From assembly GCF_029227915.1 (NCBI RefSeq), contig NC_079889.1, positions 9,238,001-9,302,000 of the forward strand: a stretch of 64,000 nucleotides of DNA, read 5' to 3'. The translations under genes were made by a program, and so were the position numbers. Origin of the DNA: Hydractinia symbiolongicarpus. Taxonomy: Eukaryota; Cnidaria; Hydrozoa; Anthoathecata; Hydractiniidae. The notes beneath the pieces were generated by a model. The model saw only the letters and a list, made by a program, of their open reading frames with translations. It was not told the origin of the DNA and did no database searches. This document shows positions 57,901 through 64,000 of this stretch, one piece after another; the first letter of the stretch is position 1; each line of letters opens with the position of its first letter.

Positions 57901-60900
57901 CCTTCTGCCTCTACTGCTTTTCAAGAAATTAATCATGTTCAACGAAGATTAAGATATTTTTTAAAATTAATAACAAAAAAACACTGAGCCAATACAGGGT
58001 GACCACTCCTCCTTAAATTCCTTACATAACCTTAGAAAAAGAAAATCTCCTTAAAAGTACTTAAATATACTTAAAAAAATTGAAATTTTAGCTATTCTCC
58101 TTAATTTCTCCTTAATTCTTTTTTTTTCTAATTGTAACTTTTTTGGAAATGTGTTCATGGATTGTTTGTCACCAGTAAAATAAGACATATTTCTCTGTTA
58201 CCCGGAATCCATATTTTCTATCTTTCAGGACATAATTTACCTTAAGGGAAGAAATTTTCGCGGGAAGAAAATTTCGCGGTTTTCGCGGTTTTTGGAAAAA
58301 ACCGCGAAATTTTCTTCCCGCGAAAATTTTAAAAATTCACCGACCGCGAAATTAAATTCCCGCGAAATTTTTCGAAATTTGTTGACCGCGAAATTAAATT
58401 CTCGCGAAAATTTTTGATTTTATTTGCATTGGAATTATAAATTCAGTGAAAACTGAGAATGGAGAAATGGCATATACATAAAAGTATCTTTTCTAACATA
58501 AGAGATGCTCTAAGAATTACAATAATCAATAAAACTTTCATTAATCAATCAGAGTCAATCGTGATAATCTTTTCCGTTTTCTTCTTGCCATCTCGCCTTT
58601 TAGTAGTTGTTTTAATGCTAATGGTCTTGCTAAAAAAACTTCGGATATCTTTCTGATTGCTCGCTTCATCTTTGGACTTGCTCTTCTTCGATTGGGATGA
58701 AGTGGAAGGTAAATTGATGCTTTCCTCGGTCACATTATTAGGTTGTAAAAAGGATCCCAGATTTTCCTCATTCTTGGGTTCAATGTACAATTCCTCTATA
58801 AGTTGTTTATATTTTTCCATCAACAGAAGGTTAATACAAATACCAGCAATTTTCACTGTGATTTTACATGGAATCTCCATACCGCCTTGAACGATGGGAG
58901 AGCGTCTATAATGTTCACTTGTAAGCTTGGCATTAACGATTGCTCCTCTATCCATGAAAAATTTTGTAACACGCGAGATCTCTCGTGGAAGATGACCAAC
59001 TGCATTTGTATCTCCTATTTCGCAAACCTTGATCGCGAAACGATCAAAGGGATTTCCAAACTCGTGATGACATTCTAGAAATTGTTCTCTCTGAGGATTC
59101 CAAAAGCTTTTATAATAATGGTATCCTCTTACTGCTGCTGAAAATTCGAAAACTTTACTGTACGCCATCTTACAGTGACAGTAACTTTCTTCTGTACTTT
59201 CTTGTTTCCTTCTTGTCTCAATAAGTTTGTCCTCATTGTTTGACTCTCTTTTACTTCAGTCTCCTTTACTTCAGCGAGTAAGGGGTTTCCCCCTCAAACA
59301 ATAGGATAAACACGCGGGAAAATTGTTGTCTGGAAAATTTTTCTTTTCGAATGTTCATTTATTTGCTCTCCCGAAACAAAAAAAAACCATTGAAAGTTTT
59401 TAATAGAAATTCGTCTCGTTTTGGATATATAGAAATGGTCTATTAAACCACAAATTTTGTATATTTGTATTGTTCATCGATCAAAATATCTTTCACTCGT
59501 GTTCTTGAGTTTGGGTGATAAACTGACACATGTAAACAAACGCGTTCATGTGAAAAAGACAAAACAAGACGAAAGAAAAATGTCAAGTTCAGGTAACACT
59601 ACTTTTTATTATTAACTTTCATATTGTAATACTTACTTTTTAAGCAAAAATCTTCCGAGTTTAAAGCCTTGTTAGAATTATTAAAATTCTAAAGCAGTTG
59701 ATATTTATTTGATACAAATGTAATACCCAGATATCCCTTTAATTTTTCAGAATCGTCGCGTAACTTGCAGAGAGAATCAGGTTTAGGACCGTTAGATTTC
59801 CAAGCTGCTGCCCAAGCCGCATCTACTCCTCGAAAGACCAACAGAAAGTCCTACCAAAAATGGTCAAACGAAGACAGATTTAATATCGGCAAATATGCTG
59901 CAATCCACGGCCCCGCTGCTGCTACGAGGAAATTTTCATCAAGAAGCCAACCATTGAACGAAAGTACTGTTAGAGGGTGGTGTAAACTGTATCAAGACGA
60001 GGTAAAAAAGGCGAGTAAGGAGAAGCGTTCTGTCGGACGTGAGTTGGCAGTTCTCAGAAGAGGTCGACCACTTTTACTAGGAACTTTGGACCAAATGGTC
60101 CAAAAATTTCTACTGGCGGTGCGAAACAGAGGGGGGATAATTACGTCTGCCATTGCGGTATCAGTTGCCAAAGCTCTAATTGCACGAAACCCACAGTTAA
60201 ATTTAGCACACATCGATCTCGATTCGTCATCTTGGGCTAAGAGCTTATTTCAAAGAATGGGGTTTGTAAAACGCATGAAAACAACAGGAAAGGTCGAAAT
60301 ACCCGAAGGAGCGAAAAAAGAAGCACAACTACTCTATTTGCATGATATCGTATCCCTTGTCGAAGAACATAACATTCCAGACAGTCTCGTAATGAATTTG
60401 GACCAAACTCCACTCAAGTACGTACCAAGCGGCAACCATACATTGGCCAAAAAAGGCACAAAGTCTATCGGAATCGCAGGCTCATCTGATAAACGTTGCA
60501 TAACAGCTACCTTTGTGGTCACATTGGATGGAAGCTTCCTACCAATCCAACTTATTTACGGCGGAAAGACTACCCAAAGTCTCCCAAGATTCAAATTCCC
60601 TGATTCATTTAGCTTGAGTGTTAACCCAAAACACTTCAGTAATACAGCAGAATCAATAAAAGTTATCGATGAGGTTATTCTACCATATGTCAAGGCTCAG
60701 CGAGAAGCACTGGGAAAGCCAGACCAAGCAGCTCTCTTGGTATTCGATGTGTTTCGTGGCCAAATCACCGACGAAGTCACGTCTCACTTAACACGAAATA
60801 ACATATTTTTCATCATGGTACCCAACAATATGACCCATCTATTCCAGCCGCTGGATTTAACAGTAAACGGCCATTGCAAGAAATTCATGAAAAGCAAGTT

Positions 60901-63900
60901 TTCTGATTGGTACACACAACAGGTTCAGAACGCCCTTGATGCTGGAGTAAAAGTGGAAAACATCAACATTGAGTTCAAACTAACGACTATGAAACCATTA
61001 CATGCAAGTTGGATTGTGGACTACTACAATCACATCGCCTCAGTAGCTGGTGTTGATGTTATTGTTAAAGGTTGGAAAATTGCTGGAATTTATGATGCGA
61101 TAAAGAAAGGAAAGTTGAATCTACCAAGCGTCGACCCGTTTAATGAGATAGCGCCGTTGGCTATGTCACCGGATGAGATTGCTAACCAGCCCAGCTTCAT
61201 CGAAGTATCGGACGAGATACGGGAAGGATACGTAAACGAAATCGTAGAAAATGATGAAGATGACGACGACAATGATGATGATGCAGAATGGGGGTTCGAA
61301 GAAGACTTTGATAGAAACGCATTTGACTTCATTATCGATGATGAATGTAACGAGTAATTAACAATTTAGAAAGACTATTTTTTCTCGACCGCGAAAATTA
61401 TATTTTTTTCTCGACCGCGAAATTAAATTCCGCGAAAAAAATCGTTTTGATCAACCGCGAAATTAAATTCCCGCGAAAATTTCTTCCCTTAAGGTATATG
61501 TATATTTGTATAATATGTATAATTTTCTTATCATAGAACATAGTATGTAACATTTAAGATAGACAACTAAAATTGGTTTTCTCCTTAATTATCCTTATTT
61601 TTTTATTCTTTATCCTTAAAAAATGTCAAAATATCTCCTTACTTTTGTTCTCATTTAATTAGTGGTCACAATTATTAGTATTTATCTACGTTATTTAAAA
61701 ATTTTTGCACACACAAATGTGCATAATTTATTTCCTCCAACATTTTGTGTAACGCATTGTAAAAGGATAGAAAAATCATGAGAGATAAGGTATGGGAAGG
61801 AGCTTACTGATAATAGATTTCATAACTTTAAAAGTTAAAGTTTATTTTTTATAGAGTCTAGAGTGGTCAGAACTCCCCCTTACAAAATTAACCCCACCAC
61901 CTTTAAACCAGAATCCCATGTAAAATGCTAAAAGTTAAGTTCAACCACCGAAACTATTACAGAGAAGTTGATAAGTTGCATATGTCTTAAAAAGTGACTT
62001 TTTTATGAAGTGGCTTGAATTCGCCCTTAAATGCAGCCATTTGTAGCATAAGAGTTCGCCCTTATATGCACGCAGCCATTTGTAGCATAAGAATTTGAAG
62101 CATAGCAATTTATATATTTAAATTTGAGGTTTCTATTTCCTAGATCATTGTCTTAAATCGCACCTAAAATAAATTACTCCCACCTTTATTTCCAATTCAT
62201 CAACCTCAAATTTGGCTTAACCTTTGTCTAAGGTGGCAAAAGAGGAGAGCAGAATATAAGTAGTACAAGTCTATTTTTTATATAGATGAGGCAAGCTCAA
62301 TTGTTAAGCTTAACGAACATGCCACAACAAATGTTGAGTCCTGCACTCAGTGAAACGGTAACATTATTACATTGTTTTAAACAATTTTGTGCATAAGCTG
62401 AATTTGAAAGTTTACTTTTTCAATGTTTTTCTGATGTTTTAATTAAGACGTTATTTTCCAGGTGCCTTGTGAATATGTCTCATTAGAAGAAATGACTCGC
62501 TGGATTCTCAGTGAGTATTTCCCGTAATAATCTCTGCAATAACTGGTCCATGCCAATTTAAGTTTATCAATTATCTATAGGTTTAGAAAAATGGAAAACT
62601 TTTAAATTATAATTAATTCAAGACTTCGTAGTGACTATTACGAAATAATAAGTCAGCCTACTACTCTGACCCAAAAATATTTATACTTAAATTCATTTCT
62701 AAAATATCTATCACAGACCATCTTTCTATTAATTTTAGAAAAATGAAAATTTTATAAAAAACCGCAAAATGTGAGAGTAACTATAGTTTGCTTGTCAGTT
62801 GGCTAATCAGTTTTTAAATAGATAATTATTATCCTTGATAGTGGTTTTATTTTTTCCAGCAGAAAATAATTTATTATCATATTCTTTCATACTAGTAACA
62901 TGCACATTATGTCCAAGCCAGATTACTGCAGTCGCCACAACATTGGAAATATGGAGAATGTGTTTGCAAGACGGCTACTGCATTACAATATTTCGAGATG
63001 AAGTTTTATACATGCATAAAGAATTACAACTGTTGTTTGAATCAATGAAAGGGTAAAGCCCCTAAAAATGTTTACTTTTTTTTCTGTGTAGTAATTTTAT
63101 ACTTTCATTATTTTTTATTTTATTTATTGGACAACACTGCTATTAGCAATTGAGTTTTCAAAATGTACAAACTTATTCGGGTGATGCTGTTGGAGCCTAT
63201 TGTGTTTACTGCAATTACTAGCAAGTGAATCAGTGCATATGATGAACCAGTAAAACTTAAGATGGAGAGAACAAATTGAAATGTGGAAGTGAAATAAAGT
63301 GAATTAAAATAAATCATTCAAATTTATTTACCATTGCTTTATTAAAAGCATCGTACTCGATACAAAGAGGAGATGATTTTGTTGTTATTTGATGTGCATT
63401 TAATTTGACTTGAGACAAATTTTGATTGAAATGTTGTCTTGATGATATTTAAGTTTTTTTACATAGAAATTTTAGTAGATCTGAGAAGTATCTTGACATT
63501 AATTTTATGGAAAAAGTCAAATAGTCAAAACAATAAATGTACAATCAGATCACCCAAAACTAATTATTCTTTCAAATTGAGGCAGTATATTTAGTTCTGC
63601 TACTTGTTGTCACCTATTCAGTCGAAAATAATCTGTAAGCATTGTAATTAAATTTGTAGGCAATCAAAAAGGTCTAAAGAAGTTCAAGACTGTTTGGTTC
63701 ACTCATTACAGACCAGGTAAGCCAATCATGATGGGTAGAGTATGCACAAATTTCTTGTTTAATACAGTGTGATGTGTACGGGACAGAAAATGTTTTTTTT
63801 TTAATTATGAGACCAATTATAACTAATCTGATGTTTATTGTACTTTTCTACTTTTTAAAGTGCTGCATTTCACAGAGAAAGAAGGAAATATTTACTCACA

Positions 63901-63957
63901 GCTATGGAAGAAATTATTTCCATTGTGAGTGACCAACCTGGTTTGCTTGGTCCAAAG
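54996..63957 (+). CDS. NCKAP1: NCKAP1 (HEM/NAP1), WAVE-complex subunit, N-terminal eleven coding exons (partial)
   Basis: Exons: 54996-55100, 55184-55288, 56031-56126, 56450-56506, 57466-57608, 57714-57870, 62286-62357, 62462-62510, 62860-63052, 63660-63716 and 63861-63957. All joins keep phase and give 377 residues, and the gene continues past the window (the human protein is about 1,130). The start [14 protein letters not shown], then [36 protein letters not shown]-like [10 protein letters not shown], and the closing [10 protein letters not shown] are hallmark NCKAP1 segments. The protein pairs with CYFIP in the WAVE regulatory complex, which relays Rac signals to Arp2/3-driven actin assembly at the membrane. 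Intron 6 (57871-62285) holds an entire pogo transposon that must be spliced out. Confidence 0.93.
58545..59168 (-). CDS. Transposon-borne HIRAN-domain protein with PIP box
   Basis: A single 207-residue frame. Residues about 8-110 form a HIRAN-type domain: [11 protein letters not shown], then [15 protein letters not shown] and [11 protein letters not shown]. In HLTF this domain binds 3' ends of single-stranded DNA. After a Ser/Lys-rich linker comes QKDIRSFF (172-179), an exact Q-x-x-I-x-x-F-F PCNA-binding box. The last seven residues, IITIDSD, look like a SUMO-interaction motif (hydrophobic core followed by acids). [11 protein letters not shown] may be a nuclear signal. It is divergently transcribed from the transposase across a shared 411-bp promoter region inside the same element. 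A role in host replication or repair during transposition is inferred. Confidence 0.8.
   Translation of the reverse strand: MAYSKVFEFSAAVRGYHYYKSFWNPQREQFLECHHEFGNPFDRFAIKVCEIGDTNAVGHLPREISRVTKFFMDRGAIVNAKLTSEHYRRSPIVQGGMEIPCKITVKIAGICINLLLMEKYKQLIEELYIEPKNEENLGSFLQPNNVTEESINLPSTSSQSKKSKSKDEASNQKDIRSFFSKTISIKTTTKRRDGKKKTEKIITIDSD
59169..59579. promoter_or_regulatory. Bidirectional promoter region of the pogo element
   Basis: The only non-coding DNA between the two divergent start codons, so it must hold both promoters. No clear TATA pair or factor site identified. Confidence 0.55.
59580..61357 (+). CDS. pogo/Tigger-type DDD transposase, two exons
   Basis: A 13-base first exon (59580-59592, MSSS plus one base) joins exon 2 (59751-61357) in phase, giving 539 residues. 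The first exon supplies the ATG that the long frame lacks. A basic N-terminal region ([16 protein letters not shown] and a helix-turn-helix [10 protein letters not shown]) would bind the terminal repeats. The catalytic core has LDQTPLKY (Asp222), [10 protein letters not shown] (Asp337) and [11 protein letters not shown] (Asp373); the 36-residue spacing of the last two fits pogo/Tigger DDD enzymes. The C-terminus is strongly acidic ([10 protein letters not shown]). No stop or frameshift is present, so it may be active. Confidence 0.92.
61497..62285. other. NCKAP1 intron 6, right part
   Basis: AT-rich. The phrase TCTCCTTAATT(A/T)TCCTTA occurs on both sides of the pogo element (about 58084-58110 and 61582-61596). 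It contains a short GTAGCATAAGA repeat at 62042-62092. No coding exon. Confidence 0.4.
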
Positions 63958-64000
63958 GTGTGATGTAATTTTTTCTCCTAGTATGCAACAATGGGATTAA

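Larger units (their letters stand above)
58240..61494 (+). mobile_element. pogo-type DNA transposon, complete (3,255 bp)
   Basis: Terminal inverted repeats begin CCTTAAGGGAAGAAATTTTC and match perfectly for 27 bases. The host TA is duplicated on both sides (58238-58239 and 61495-61496). Both ends hold several subterminal copies of CCGCGAAATTAAATTCCCGC. It encodes two divergent genes: a HIRAN protein (minus) and a DDD transposase (plus), separated by about 410 bp. It is inserted in intron 6 of NCKAP1. Confidence 0.93.

Noticed and set aside
60334-60522. Minus-strand frames inside the pogo transposase
   Set aside because: Shadows of the 539-residue transposase frame, which has catalytic residues.

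Overview
This is an AT-rich animal genomic window with GT-AG introns and long repeat-filled gaps. The gene set (IKK-type kinase, NCKAP1/HEM, group XII secreted phospholipase A2, a fungal-type sphingolipid C9-methyltransferase) and the dense mix of Helitron-like, pogo, Merlin-like, SINE and MITE sequences fit a cnidarian, probably a medusozoan/hydrozoan. The organism is inferred from gene content only.

Layout. 1-155: last coding exon of an SH3 protein (+). 1032-1762: three phase-consistent exons of an unrecognised gene (-). 1.98-11.8 kb: mostly repeats and AT-rich DNA, with weak exon-like stretches at 4.5-5.0 and 7.4-7.8 kb. 11814-13478: complete three-exon sphingolipid C9-methyltransferase (+). 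15708-18183: two-exon tail-anchored PPxY protein (-). 18.96-20.76 kb: dead non-LTR retrotransposon. 23502-25831: three-exon group XII phospholipase A2 (-), whose first intron holds 593 bp of (GTCA)n. 25862-26520: possible 83-residue gene (-). 27.7-29.8 kb: Helitron and SINE copies. 29967-30566: intronless E2 gene (+). 33868-40845: eleven-exon IKK alpha/beta-type kinase (-), with two head-to-tail Helitrons in its last intron. About 43.98-49.74 kb: a transposon carrying an ISXO2/Merlin-type transposase and a DUF3987-like ATPase, both intact after splicing. 50-53 kb: SINE copies and a tiny Helitron. 54996-window end: first eleven coding exons of NCKAP1 (+), whose sixth intron contains a complete 3.26-kb pogo element.

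Two mobile elements are the most unusual content. The Merlin-like element pairs its transposase with a helicase/primase-like P-loop ATPase, which I do not know as a standard Merlin component. The pogo element pairs a DDD transposase with a divergently transcribed HIRAN protein that also has a PCNA-binding (PIP) box and a C-terminal SUMO-interaction-like motif. Both look structurally intact. The host genes are functionally unrelated neighbours: NF-kB signalling, actin regulation through the WAVE complex, lipid enzymes and ubiquitin-like conjugation.
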